Shown here: positions 6,914 through 14,192 of the stretch, piece after piece
Layout of the letters: every line of letters begins with the position of its first letter
Numbering within the stretch: position 1 is the first letter of the stretch
Assembly: GCA_905198575.1 (NCBI GenBank)
Contig: CAJKDC010000062.1
Coordinates: 1 to 17,494, forward strand
Length of the DNA stretch: 17,494 nucleotides
Direction: 5' to 3'
DNA from: an uncultured Bacteroides sp.
GTDB taxonomy: Bacteria > Bacteroidota > Bacteroidia > Bacteroidales > Bacteroidaceae
Notes under the pieces: generated by a model
What the model was told of the DNA's origin: nothing
Databases searched by the model: none
The model's input: the letters and a program-made list of their open reading frames with translations, nothing else
Translations under genes and position numbers: made by a program

Positions 6914-7312
6914 TTAAGCGATGCCCAGTAATTCTATCTCAAAAATAAGTGTTGAACCACCAGGAATTCCAGGTTGAGAGAACTTTCCATACCCCATTTC
7001 TGCCGGTATGTAAACTTCCCACTTGTCGCCCACACACATTTGTTGCATGGCAATGATCCAGCCATCTATCAGATCACTCAGCCGGAATGCGATAGGGGTA
7101 CCGCTTCGGCTGCTGTCGAATTTCTTTCCGTTGATAGTCCAACCTGTATAGTGGGCAGTTACGATGCTTCGCGGATTCGGATGAACACCATCGTTCTTGC
7201 CGGTAGCCAATACTTTGTAGTAGATACCTTTAGGCAGTGGTTTTACGCCCTCTTCTGTTGCTTTAGCTGCCAGCCAGTCCTTATTGGCTTGCATGTACTC
7301 TTTCTTTCCCAT
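6914..7312 (-). CDS. FKBP-type peptidyl-prolyl cis-trans isomerase
   Basis: This 132-residue protein is an FKBP-type prolyl isomerase, which speeds cis-trans rotation at X-Pro bonds during protein folding. A short helical N-terminal extension (residues 1-28, no signal peptide) precedes the domain. FKBP hallmarks are V-T-A-H-Y-T-G-W near residue 51, NGKKFDSS, then LIDGWIIAMQQMCVGDKWEVYIPAEMGYG, where the W of DGWI and the Y-I-P-A-x-x-G-Y-G loop line the active pocket, and the final strand GGSTLIFEIELLGI. It is predicted cytoplasmic. It lies 51 bp downstream of the DUF4186 gene on the same strand, with no obvious promoter between them, so the two may be cotranscribed. It converges with the flavoprotein operon terminator. 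Confidence 0.93.
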   Translation of the reverse strand: MGKKEYMQANKDWLAAKATEEGVKPLPKGIYYKVLATGKNDGVHPNPRSIVTAHYTGWTINGKKFDSSRSGTPIAFRLSDLIDGWIIAMQQMCVGDKWEVYIPAEMGYGKFSQPGIPGGSTLIFEIELLGIA

Positions 7313-7363
7313 TCGTCTTTATGATTTTGGTGTTAATAATATTCATTGATTTACTGTCGGATA

Positions 7364-7822
7364 TTACTTTTTGAGCTGCCGTTCTATCCACTCCATCAGT
7401 ACGCTCACTGCATATTGCTGCTCTGCCTCAGTGAGTTGTCTTCCGGCAGGTATATGATGCCATTTACTGAAACATCCCCTGCAGCAACATCCGGTGGCAT
7501 GCTGTGCAAGAAAGACCGGATGCCCTCTCATAGGAGTCTGTTTTCCGTCGTTGGGAATAACGGCCGGTGCCAGGCGCTTGGCTATAAAATCTGTCGCATG
7601 CTGGCGGATAACCTGAAGTCCTTTTTCATGAATATAGGCAATGTCGTTGCCCGTAAGCCGAAATTTACTTCTGAATTTGGACTGTGCCAGCCGATGGAAT
7701 AATTCGCAATGGTCGTATTCCGTTACAATGGGTTGCGGAATATACGTTTGCACAGGCTGTTCCCAGTCCGTTTCTGCAAAAAGATTCATTTGCCGGCTGT
7801 CTGTATGGTCTTTCTTTTTCAT
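7364..7822 (-). CDS. DUF4186-domain protein
   Basis: This 152-residue soluble protein carries a DUF4186 domain; the family has no known function. The recognisable core is LFHRLAQSKFRSKFRLTGND, HEKGLQVIRQHATDFIAKRLAP, then the very conserved NDGKQTPMRGHPVF and QHATGCCCRGCFSKWHHIP, followed by a helical end. The C-C-C-R-G-C cluster together with nearby His residues suggests a metal or cluster site (inference). Start taken at MKKKDHTDS (7822). A later in-frame start at MNLFAET (7789) is a real alternative, because the only good -7 box lies just 8 bp before the 7822 ATG and would make that start nearly leaderless. It is divergent from hcp and upstream of the FKBP gene. Confidence 0.88.
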   Translation of the reverse strand: MKKKDHTDSRQMNLFAETDWEQPVQTYIPQPIVTEYDHCELFHRLAQSKFRSKFRLTGNDIAYIHEKGLQVIRQHATDFIAKRLAPAVIPNDGKQTPMRGHPVFLAQHATGCCCRGCFSKWHHIPAGRQLTEAEQQYAVSVLMEWIERQLKK

Positions 7823-7830
7823 GGTGAAGG

Positions 7831-7838
7831 CAAAAATA
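7831..7838 (-). promoter_or_regulatory. -7 box of the DUF4186/FKBP transcript
   Basis: TATTTTTG on the minus strand matches TAnnTTTG. A start site about 7 bases downstream would fall at the ATG at 7822, implying a leaderless message or use of the later start at 7789. Confidence 0.4.
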
Positions 7839-7904
7839 CGATTTTTTTTCTGTTTCCCAATCGGCCGCGTCACCTATGTTACGCCTTTTCAATATTCTGC
7901 TTGT

Positions 7905-7912
7905 TACTTTTG
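7905..7912 (+). promoter_or_regulatory. -7 box of the hcp promoter
   Basis: TACTTTTG matches the Bacteroides -7 consensus exactly and lies 37 bp before the hcp ATG, giving a leader of about 30 nt. A T-rich patch (about 7883-7891) lies at the -33 distance. A GTTAC motif occurs at 7878-7882 and again at 7903-7907 as a direct repeat. I see no clear palindromic operator for an HcpR-type regulator. Confidence 0.55.
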
Positions 7913-7949
7913 TCCGCAAATCAAAACATAATCATCAATCGAAATAAAC

Positions 7950-9605
7950 ATGGAAGGAAAAATGTTCTGTTACCAATGTCAGGAAACTGCGGCAGGAACT
8001 GGCTGTAAGCTGGCAGGTGTATGTGGTAAGAAACCGGAAGTAGCCAATGCACAAGACTTATTGATTTATTTATTAAAAGGTATTGGTCTGTTGGCTACTC
8101 TGAACAAGTCATGCAGCGCTGGATGTACGAAGCGTCCCAAAGTACATCATTTTGTAAACGATGCACTTTTCAGTACCATAACCAATGCCAATTTTGATGC
8201 AGAAAGCATTTATGCGCGTATTGATACGGCATTGGCATTGCGCGACCGTATGCTTGCCAAAACTCATGAGCGGGGTATCGATGTACCCGATTTAGACGTT
8301 TTGTCATGGCAAGGCACCCGTGCTGCTTATGCAGAGAAGGCGACTCAAATCGGAATTCTCAGTGAACCGGACGAGGATATCCGTTCGCTCAAAGAACTCA
8401 TTACCTACGGACTTAAAGGTATGGCTGCCTATCTGGAACATGCTGCGCGTTTAAACCACATCAATCCGGATATCAATGAATACATCTTGCAGACACTGGC
8501 TGAGCTGTTGTTGTGCAGGGATGCGGCCAAGCTTACGGCACTGGCTCTTGAAACCGGAACATGGGGAGTGAAAGCCATGGCATTACTGGATACTGCAAAC
8601 ACGTCTGCTTATGGCAATCCGGAAATTTCGGAAGTAAATATTGGTGTAGGCCAGCGTCCGGGAATCCTTGTCAGCGGGCACGACCTGCACGATTTGGAGC
8701 AACTGCTGGAACAGAGTGCAGACAGCGGTATTGACATTTATACCCACAGCGAGATGCTCCCGGCCCATTATTATCCGCAGCTGAAAAAATATCCCCATCT
8801 GAAAGGCAATTACGGCAATGCCTGGTGGAAGCAGCGTGAAGAATTTGAGTCCTTCAATGGCCCGATTCTATTTACAACGAACTGTATTGTACCTCCTACG
8901 GGTAAAGCCGCTTATGCCGGTCGGGTGTTTACAACGAACAGTACAGGCTATCCCGGCTGGAAGCATATACCTGCCGATGCTGACGGGCGGAAGGATTTCA
9001 GTGAAATCATTGCATTGGCGCGTACCTGCCAGGCACCTGTAGCCATTGAAAACGGGACACTGGTAGGCGGTTTCGCGCATGCTCAGGTTTTTGCTTTGGC
9101 CGATAAGGTGGTAGATGCCGTAAAAACTGGAGCCATCCGCAAGTTTATAGTAATGGCCGGTTGTGACGGACGTATGAAAGGACGTTCTTATTATGCCGAT
9201 TTCGCGCAAGCATTGCCAAAGGACTGCGTTATACTTACCGCTGGATGCGCCAAATATCGCTACAACAAACTTCCTTTGGGCGATATAAACGGCATTCCCC
9301 GTGTACTGGATGCCGGACAATGTAACGACAGTTATTCACTGGCGCTGATTGCCCTGAAACTGAAAGAAGTTTTCCAGTTGAATGATATCAACGAACTGCC
9401 CATTGCCTATAATATTGCATGGTACGAGCAGAAAGCTGTCATTGTACTGCTGGCCCTTCTCAGCCTTGGTGTAAAGAATATCCATCTGGGGCCTACGTTG
9501 CCGGCTTTCCTTTCGCCTAACATCGTGAAATTGTTGGTCGAAAACTTTGGAATATCAGGTATTCAGACAGTCGATGAAGACCTGAAATGCTTCGGAATAG
9601 CCTGA
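7950..9605 (+). CDS. hcp: Hybrid-cluster protein (hydroxylamine reductase), class I
   Basis: This 551-residue cytoplasmic iron-sulfur protein is the hybrid-cluster protein Hcp, annotated as hydroxylamine reductase and linked to nitric oxide/nitrosative stress defence in anaerobes. The N-terminal cluster ligands are C7, C10, C19 and C25 (spacing 2-8-5), the class I pattern that holds a [4Fe-4S] cluster. The hybrid cluster ligands can be placed as H244 (SGHDLHD), E268 (HSEMLP), C312 (TTNCIVPP), C405 (AGCDGR), C433 (TAGCAKY), C458 (GQCNDSY) and E493 (WYEQKA); these nearly coincide with the Desulfovibrio numbering as I recall it. No ligand is missing. The start MEGKMFCYQC is supported by the nearby promoter. 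It is monocistronic: its own -7 box lies upstream and a terminator follows at 9630. No hcr reductase partner is nearby. Confidence 0.97.
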   Translation: MEGKMFCYQCQETAAGTGCKLAGVCGKKPEVANAQDLLIYLLKGIGLLATLNKSCSAGCTKRPKVHHFVNDALFSTITNANFDAESIYARIDTALALRDRMLAKTHERGIDVPDLDVLSWQGTRAAYAEKATQIGILSEPDEDIRSLKELITYGLKGMAAYLEHAARLNHINPDINEYILQTLAELLLCRDAAKLTALALETGTWGVKAMALLDTANTSAYGNPEISEVNIGVGQRPGILVSGHDLHDLEQLLEQSADSGIDIYTHSEMLPAHYYPQLKKYPHLKGNYGNAWWKQREEFESFNGPILFTTNCIVPPTGKAAYAGRVFTTNSTGYPGWKHIPADADGRKDFSEIIALARTCQAPVAIENGTLVGGFAHAQVFALADKVVDAVKTGAIRKFIVMAGCDGRMKGRSYYADFAQALPKDCVILTAGCAKYRYNKLPLGDINGIPRVLDAGQCNDSYSLALIALKLKEVFQLNDINELPIAYNIAWYEQKAVIVLLALLSLGVKNIHLGPTLPAFLSPNIVKLLVENFGISGIQTVDEDLKCFGIA

Positions 9606-9629
9606 TTCTTTATAATAATATGATGTATT

Positions 9630-9674
9630 AATCCCCGAAATGGCCTTACAAGGGTTGTTTCGGGGATTGTTTTT
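9630..9674 (+). terminator. Rho-independent terminator of hcp
   Basis: An 11-bp stem (AATCCCCGAAA at 9630-9640 with TTTCGGGGATT at 9658-9668) encloses a 17-base loop that can form a small inner hairpin (CCTT/AAGG), and is followed by GTTTTT. It lies 25 bp after the hcp stop. Confidence 0.92.
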
Positions 9675-9742
9675 AGGAACTATATACTAAAAATAACTAT
9701 TAAAAATTTTAATACAAATGTGCAGATGTGATAATATGAAAT

Positions 9743-9764
9743 TATAACAATGTATATTGTTATA
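9743..9764. promoter_or_regulatory. Perfect inverted repeat in the long hcp/OMP intergenic region
   Basis: TATAACAAT (9743-9751) and ATTGTTATA (9756-9764) are perfect 9-bp arms around a 4-base spacer. The site lies about 100 bp upstream of the -7 box of the outer-membrane protein gene, in the 309-bp gene-free stretch 9675-9983. A weaker inverted repeat (CAATA...TATTG with AATC/GATT inside) follows at 9781-9810, and an 11-bp direct repeat (AAAGTAAACTA) occurs at 9770-9780 and 9952-9962. No small ORF in this stretch is convincing. An operator is possible; AT-rich chance symmetry is the alternative. Confidence 0.4.
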
Positions 9765-9864
9765 AAATGAAAGTAAACTACAATATAATCATTTAAGATT
9801 GTTATTATTGTGTTTTTATGTGCATTAAGTAAGCTGAAAGGGTGTTTATTGTTTCAAAAAGATA

Positions 9865-9872
9865 TACTTTTG
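9865..9872 (+). promoter_or_regulatory. -7 box of the outer-membrane protein gene
   Basis: TACTTTTG matches the -7 consensus and predicts a 5' leader of about 105 nt before the ATG at 9984. The leader holds a small hairpin, AACAC (9928-9932) with GTGTT (9939-9943), and no recognised riboswitch. Confidence 0.5.
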
Positions 9873-9983
9873 CGGTAAATAAAAACATAAATACACAATA
9901 AAGCAATGTAATCTTTCTAATAGACAAAACACTTGCGGGTGTTGGTTGAAAAAAGTAAACTAATTATTAAAAGGTAAAGAGGT

Positions 9984-10700
9984 ATGAAAATGATTAGAAG
10001 TAGAAAAATGATGCTACTTTGTGCAATCGTTGGATTGACATCAGCATCAACCGTTAAGGCTCAGGACAAAGTGGAGGCATCTGTAGGTGCAGACTTGGTT
10101 AGCGGTTATATCTGGCGTGGTCAGGACTTGGGTGGTGTCAGCATCCAGCCTGGAGCTAGTCTGTCGTACAAAGGATTATCATTGTCGGCATGGGGTTCAG
10201 TTGGTTTCGATGGTGCAGATACAAAGGAGTTTGATTTAACCTTGAGTTATACTTATGGAGGTTTCAGTATCGGTGTAACTGACTATTGGTTTGATAGAGA
10301 CAGCGAAGGCCTGCCGACACGCTATTCCAATTACAAGGATTCGCATACCTTCGAAGTGGCTTTAGGTTATGATTTCGGGCCCTTAGCAGTCAATTGGTAT
10401 ACCAACTTTGCAGGTTCGGTAGGTACGAATGAAGACGGCGATGATGCATACGCTTCTTATCTGTCGGTTTCTGCACCCTTCACATTAGGTGGTATCGACT
10501 GGTCGGCCGAGGTTGGTGCTACTCCATGGGCCAATGGCTTCTACAATGGCTATTCCGACAGTTTCAAAGTTTCCTCCGTAAGCATTCGTGCATCCAAGGA
10601 AATCAAAATTACAGACAGCTTTTCTCTTCCACTGTGGACACAGGACATTTGGAATCCTACTACCAAAGGAGCTTATTTTGTAGCCGGTATCAGTTTCTGA
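9984..10700 (+). CDS. Outer-membrane beta-barrel protein of unknown function
   Basis: This 238-residue exported protein begins with a signal peptide (basic start, hydrophobic core, ending near VKA-Q at residues 24-27). The mature part is rich in alternating aromatic/small residue strands separated by short Asp/Gly turns, such as VSGYIWRGQDLGG, LSLSAWGSVGFDG, FSIGVTDYWF and LAVNWYTNFAGSV. It ends in phenylalanine, the usual barrel assembly signal. The YIWRGQ motif after the first strand recalls the TorF-like putative porin group (VSDYVFRG), which is a tentative match. No enzyme motif is seen. It has its own promoter with a long leader and is followed 59 bp later by a stand-alone AraC DNA-binding domain on the same strand, suggesting cotranscription. 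The substrate is unknown. Confidence 0.8.
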   Translation: MKMIRSRKMMLLCAIVGLTSASTVKAQDKVEASVGADLVSGYIWRGQDLGGVSIQPGASLSYKGLSLSAWGSVGFDGADTKEFDLTLSYTYGGFSIGVTDYWFDRDSEGLPTRYSNYKDSHTFEVALGYDFGPLAVNWYTNFAGSVGTNEDGDDAYASYLSVSAPFTLGGIDWSAEVGATPWANGFYNGYSDSFKVSSVSIRASKEIKITDSFSLPLWTQDIWNPTTKGAYFVAGISF

Positions 10701-10759
10701 TAAGTAGCAGCAAATGAAATAATACATACAAAATACAAATACAATAAAAAGACGAAAAC

Positions 10760-11074
10760 ATGAAAAAGATTGAAGCAATTCACGAACATGCCGCTACAGC
10801 CCATCAAGTTTCGTTTTATGCAGAACGGTTGTGCATTACTTCCCGTTATCTGAATGAAATAACCATGACCTACTCGAACGGTAAAACCCCGAAAGCATTG
10901 ATTGATGAACAACTGACCGTGGAGTTGAAAGTGCTGCTGAATAATCCGGCTTTGTCTATTGCCGAAATTGCCGCCCGCTGCAAATTTCCCGACTCTTCTT
11001 ATCTGAGTCGTTTCTTTAAAAAGAATACCGGCATGTCCCCCAAATCCTACCGTTATAAATTTTCATTGATGTGA
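10760..11074 (+). CDS. Stand-alone AraC-type DNA-binding domain protein
   Basis: This 104-residue protein consists only of the AraC/XylS DNA-binding domain. The first helix-turn-helix is VSFYAERLCITSRYLNEI (about residues 17-34), the linker helix is PKALIDEQLTVELKVLLNN, the second helix-turn-helix is SIAEIAARCKFPDSSYLSRFF (about 66-86), and the end has the family signature KNTGMSPKSYR. Usual family members are around 280-300 residues with an N-terminal ligand-binding or dimerisation domain, which is missing here. The 59 bp upstream (10701-10759) show no remnant of one and look like a normal AT-rich leader ending in an ATG. It may therefore be either a 5'-truncated relic or a working mini-regulator transcribed with the outer-membrane protein gene. 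Both DNA-binding motifs look undamaged. Confidence 0.85.
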   Translation: MKKIEAIHEHAATAHQVSFYAERLCITSRYLNEITMTYSNGKTPKALIDEQLTVELKVLLNNPALSIAEIAARCKFPDSSYLSRFFKKNTGMSPKSYRYKFSLM

Positions 11075-11131
11075 TAAACATGCGGCACAGCCAAAACGAA
11101 TCTTTGTCAAAATTGAGCCAAATGTTTATCT

Positions 11132-11139
11132 TAGCTTTG
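11132..11139 (+). promoter_or_regulatory. Orphan -7 box pointing into the ABC permease 3' end
   Basis: TAGCTTTG matches TAnnTTTG exactly but has no gene downstream on its strand; transcription would run antisense into the last permease of the ABC operon. It lies in the 126-bp gap 11075-11200, where I see neither an ORF nor a convincing terminator. It could be a chance match or the promoter of a small or antisense RNA. Confidence 0.2.
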
Positions 11140-11200
11140 ATGAGCTGACTTTTTACCGTTAGGCTACTTGCATTGTGCTAATTTGAGCAGTACAGTATGA

Positions 11201-12319
11201 TTAGTTGCTGGTTTTCCGGTAACTGAAAATAGCCCATCCCCAAACCACAAGCATATATGCGATTAAAGCCAGAAAATGAAAAATCAAATCGGAGAATGAG
11301 CTTCCTTTGAGGTATAGCATACGCATGGCCTCAATGAAATACCGCAACGGATTGATACGGGTTATAGCCTGAGCCCATTCCGGCATGCCTGCTATTGGAG
11401 TGAGCAGCCCACTCATCAAAATGAAAATAACCAGAAAGAAAAACATAATCAAAGATGCCTGCTGGGTAGTTTCCGAGTAATTCGATACGATGAGTCCCAG
11501 ACAGGAAACCACCAGAATAAACAATGTGGCAAACAGATAGATGAGTCCTAAATTCCCGACAGGTACCAGTCCGTAGATTTTCCAACCCAGAAATATGGAA
11601 TAGGTGAGAATCAGTAAACCCACACACCAGTAAGGAATCAGTTTGGAGAAAATAAAGTCGAAACGGCCGACAGGGGTTACGTTGATTTGTTCGATTGTTC
11701 CTTTCTCCTTTTCGCTTACAATGTTGAGTGCCGGAAGAAAACCTACGGTCAGTATCAGTAACATGGCAATCAGTCCCGGAACCATAAACGCCTGATAGTC
11801 CAGCTCCGGATTGAATAAATAGCACGGCGAAATGCGCAGTCCGGAGCCAGTGTTCCCCACAGGAAGCACACCGTTTTCTGCTTTCAGCTCATCCGTATAG
11901 TCGGCTACAATCTGGGCAAGGTAAGAACTGCCCAACCCGGCTTTTACGCCATTCACGGCATTGGCCGAAATCATTACCTGCGTTTTTCCTCCGGTGATAA
12001 GCTCCCGTTCAAAATCCGGTTTAATCTCCAGAATAAAATCGGCATCTCCAGCCTCCATGTGGCCAATGGCCTCGTCGAATGTAGCAGGAATATGTGTCAG
12101 TGTGAAATACGTTGAGGCCGACAATTTCTGTATCAGGCGTGACGACAAAGTACTCCTGTCATTGTCAATAATACTTATCTCCAGGTTCTTTACTTCCTGT
12201 GTTGCAGCTCTGGGAATCACATTGATCATACCCAGCGGGAGCATTACAAAGACAACCGGCAGAATCACATTACGCATCATCTGCTTGAATTCCTTTTCAA
12301 TTAAAAAACGTATAACCAT
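11201..12319 (-). CDS. ABC-2 type permease (YbhR/YbhS-like), second
   Basis: This 372-residue inner-membrane subunit belongs to an ABC-2 exporter. It has one N-terminal membrane segment (about residues 19-36), a large extracytoplasmic domain (about 40-175) and five further membrane segments. Features typical of the family are the start FLIEKEFKQMMRN, the cytoplasmic coupling stretch NIVSEKEKGTIEQINVTPV, and the late SGLLTPIAGMPEWAQAITRINPLRYFIEAMR motif. It is the last gene of the six-gene operon, 2 bp after the other permease, so the two probably form a heterodimer. It ends at 11201 with no clear terminator downstream; the neighbouring AraC gene converges on it. Confidence 0.93.
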   Translation of the reverse strand: MVIRFLIEKEFKQMMRNVILPVVFVMLPLGMINVIPRAATQEVKNLEISIIDNDRSTLSSRLIQKLSASTYFTLTHIPATFDEAIGHMEAGDADFILEIKPDFERELITGGKTQVMISANAVNGVKAGLGSSYLAQIVADYTDELKAENGVLPVGNTGSGLRISPCYLFNPELDYQAFMVPGLIAMLLILTVGFLPALNIVSEKEKGTIEQINVTPVGRFDFIFSKLIPYWCVGLLILTYSIFLGWKIYGLVPVGNLGLIYLFATLFILVVSCLGLIVSNYSETTQQASLIMFFFLVIFILMSGLLTPIAGMPEWAQAITRINPLRYFIEAMRMLYLKGSSFSDLIFHFLALIAYMLVVWGWAIFSYRKTSN

Positions 12320-12321
12320 AG

Positions 12322-13431
12322 TTACTCCAATCTTGTTTTAAACAACCTCCAAGAGACACCAAGAATCACAATGGCCATCAGCATCAGGATGAGTGCTTCC
12401 TTGAGGACGTATTTCATTTCGACACCTTGTATCAGCAGTTTGCGGGCCGCTTCGATATACCATCGGGCAGGTACAATGGCCGAAACCCTTTGCAGAGGTA
12501 CCGGCATGCTTTCAATGGGGAATGCCATGCCCGACAGATAAACGGCCGGGACAATCAGCAGTAAAGAAAGCAGCATGGCGGCAAGCTGACTGTTTGCGAT
12601 GGTCGATATCAGCAATCCTAAAAACAGGGCTACCAGTATATAAAGCTGCGAAATGCTTACAAATCCAATCCAGCTTCCAGCCATGGGAATGTGCAGCAGC
12701 AGTGTTGCAAACAGCAGGATGGTAGTAAGATTGATGCAGGATATGATGAAGTAGGGGACCAGCTTAGCCAATACGATGCAAAGAGGTGGAAGCGGAGATG
12801 CCAGCAAAACCTCGAGTGTACCCATTTCTTTTTCTCTTACAATGGCAATGCTGGTCATCATGGCGCAAATCAGTAACAGAATCAGACCGATGACACCCGG
12901 AACAAAATTGTATTCGCTTTTGCCCTGCGGATTATAAAGCATTCGTGTAACTACATCTATCTGAAAATTAGGTGACAGATGACTCTCGGTAAACTTGGAC
13001 TGTAAATATTTATTTAATAATTGCTGAACGTATCCCGTACGTATGGATGCCTGGTTAGGTTCGGTTCCGTCTATGAGGATTTGAATGCCGGCACCACCCG
13101 GGCGCTGCATGCGTGCAGCAAAATCCTTACAGAAAACAATCGCTATATCAATGTCGTTCTTCAGAAACAGCGCGTCAATTGCGTTTCTGTCATTCAGAAC
13201 AGCCACAATGGTAAAGTACCGGTTTCTGGCAATATGCTCACTGATATCCAGCGTTATCTCGTCTTTCGATTCATCCAACAGGGCCACACGGGAATTCTTT
13301 ACTTCCGTAGTAATGGCAAAACCAAACAAGGTAATCAGGACCACAGGCATGACCAGCAGGATGAGCATGGAACGCCTGTCCCGGAAAATATGGTAAAACT
13401 CTTTTTGTACAAACGATAGAAACTGTTTCAT
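12322..13431 (-). CDS. ABC-2 type permease (YbhR/YbhS-like), first
   Basis: This 369-residue inner-membrane permease of an ABC-2 exporter has the same plan as its neighbour: cytoplasmic FVQKEFYHIFRDRRSM, one membrane segment (about residues 23-42), an extracytoplasmic domain to about residue 175, then five membrane segments. The coupling stretch AIVREKEMGTLEVLLASPL and the late YLSGMAFPIESMPVPLQRVSAIVPARWYIEAARKLL motif are clear. Sequence identity to the second permease looks low outside these motifs, fitting a heterodimer rather than a recent duplication. It starts 14 bp after the second ATPase gene. The likely role is moving a drug or other small molecule from the inner membrane to the HlyD/TolC duct; the substrate is unknown. 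Confidence 0.93.
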   Translation of the reverse strand: MKQFLSFVQKEFYHIFRDRRSMLILLVMPVVLITLFGFAITTEVKNSRVALLDESKDEITLDISEHIARNRYFTIVAVLNDRNAIDALFLKNDIDIAIVFCKDFAARMQRPGGAGIQILIDGTEPNQASIRTGYVQQLLNKYLQSKFTESHLSPNFQIDVVTRMLYNPQGKSEYNFVPGVIGLILLLICAMMTSIAIVREKEMGTLEVLLASPLPPLCIVLAKLVPYFIISCINLTTILLFATLLLHIPMAGSWIGFVSISQLYILVALFLGLLISTIANSQLAAMLLSLLLIVPAVYLSGMAFPIESMPVPLQRVSAIVPARWYIEAARKLLIQGVEMKYVLKEALILMLMAIVILGVSWRLFKTRLE

Positions 13432-13445
13432 CCGATAGCCTCCTT

Positions 13446-14192
13446 TCAGTCGCTGCTGCGTTTCGCTTTTCGGGCAAGTGCCAGAAAAACGTCATACATT
13501 GTAGATACATTAAAGTCCCGTTTTAAATTTTCGGGCGTATCCAGTGCTTCTATCTTGCCGTCCACCATGATGCTGACACGGTCGCAATACTCGGCCTCGT
13601 CCATGTAATGTGTCGTTACAAAGACCGTGATGCCGCGGTCGGCTGCCCGATAAATAAGTTCCCAAAACTGCCGCCGTGTTATAGGGTCTACACCGCCGGT
13701 CGGTTCATCAAGAAAAACAATCTTGGGTTCGTGAAAAATGCTGAGCGAAAAAGCCAGCTTCTGTTTCCAGCCCAAAGGCAAGGCTCCCACACGCGTGTTC
13801 CGTTCCGATAAAAGACCCAACTCGGAAAGCAGTGAGTCACTTTTCTGGCGAATGGCCTTGACCGACATGCCATAAATACCGCCAAAAAGCCGCAGGTTCT
13901 CGTATACCGTGAGGTCATCATACAGAGAAAACTTCTGACTCATGTAGCCGATACACTTTTTCACCTCTTCGGCCTGTCGGTACACATCAAATCCGGCAAC
14001 GGTCGCCTGTCCTTCCGTCGGGCGGCTTAATCCGCAAAGCATACGCATGGCGGTAGTCTTGCCGGCACCATTGGCCCCCAGGAAACCGAATATCTCACCT
14101 TCTTTAACCCGAAAGCTGATGCGATCGGTAGCCGTGAATGTACCGAATTTCTTGGTCAGCCCGTCAGCTATGATTACATAATTATCTTTCAT
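13446..14192 (-). CDS. ABC transporter ATPase with non-canonical signature (YbhF C-terminal-half-like)
   Basis: This 248-residue cytoplasmic ATPase drives the ABC-2 exporter. Motifs: Walker A GANGAGKT (residues 39-46), Q-loop MSQKFSLY with Q86, Walker B IVFLDEP (158-164) with catalytic E163, D-loop GGVD, and H-loop TTHYMDEAEYCD with H195. The signature, canonically LSGGQ, is LPLGW (138-142). This resembles the C-terminal half of E. coli YbhF, whose signature I recall as LPLGF. Its start lies inside the end of the first ATPase gene (11-bp overlap), so the pair is translationally coupled and probably assembles one to one. Because the signature acts in trans on the partner's ATP site, only the partner's site should be weakened. 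Confidence 0.93.
   Translation of the reverse strand: MKDNYVIIADGLTKKFGTFTATDRISFRVKEGEIFGFLGANGAGKTTAMRMLCGLSRPTEGQATVAGFDVYRQAEEVKKCIGYMSQKFSLYDDLTVYENLRLFGGIYGMSVKAIRQKSDSLLSELGLLSERNTRVGALPLGWKQKLAFSLSIFHEPKIVFLDEPTGGVDPITRRQFWELIYRAADRGITVFVTTHYMDEAEYCDRVSIMVDGKIEALDTPENLKRDFNVSTMYDVFLALARKAKRSSD

Noticed and set aside
7823..7949. HcpR/FNR-type palindrome upstream of hcp
   Set aside because: Only a direct GTTAC repeat is seen; no symmetric site of convincing length is present.
11073..11130. 9-bp inverted repeat GATAAACAT/ATGTTTATC as terminator of the AraC gene
   Set aside because: The arms are separated by 40 bases, are AT-rich and are not followed by a T-tract; chance is a good explanation.
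11331..11825. 164-codon minus-strand ORF inside the second ABC permease
   Set aside because: It is an out-of-frame shadow of the permease gene, which has clear ABC-2 motifs.
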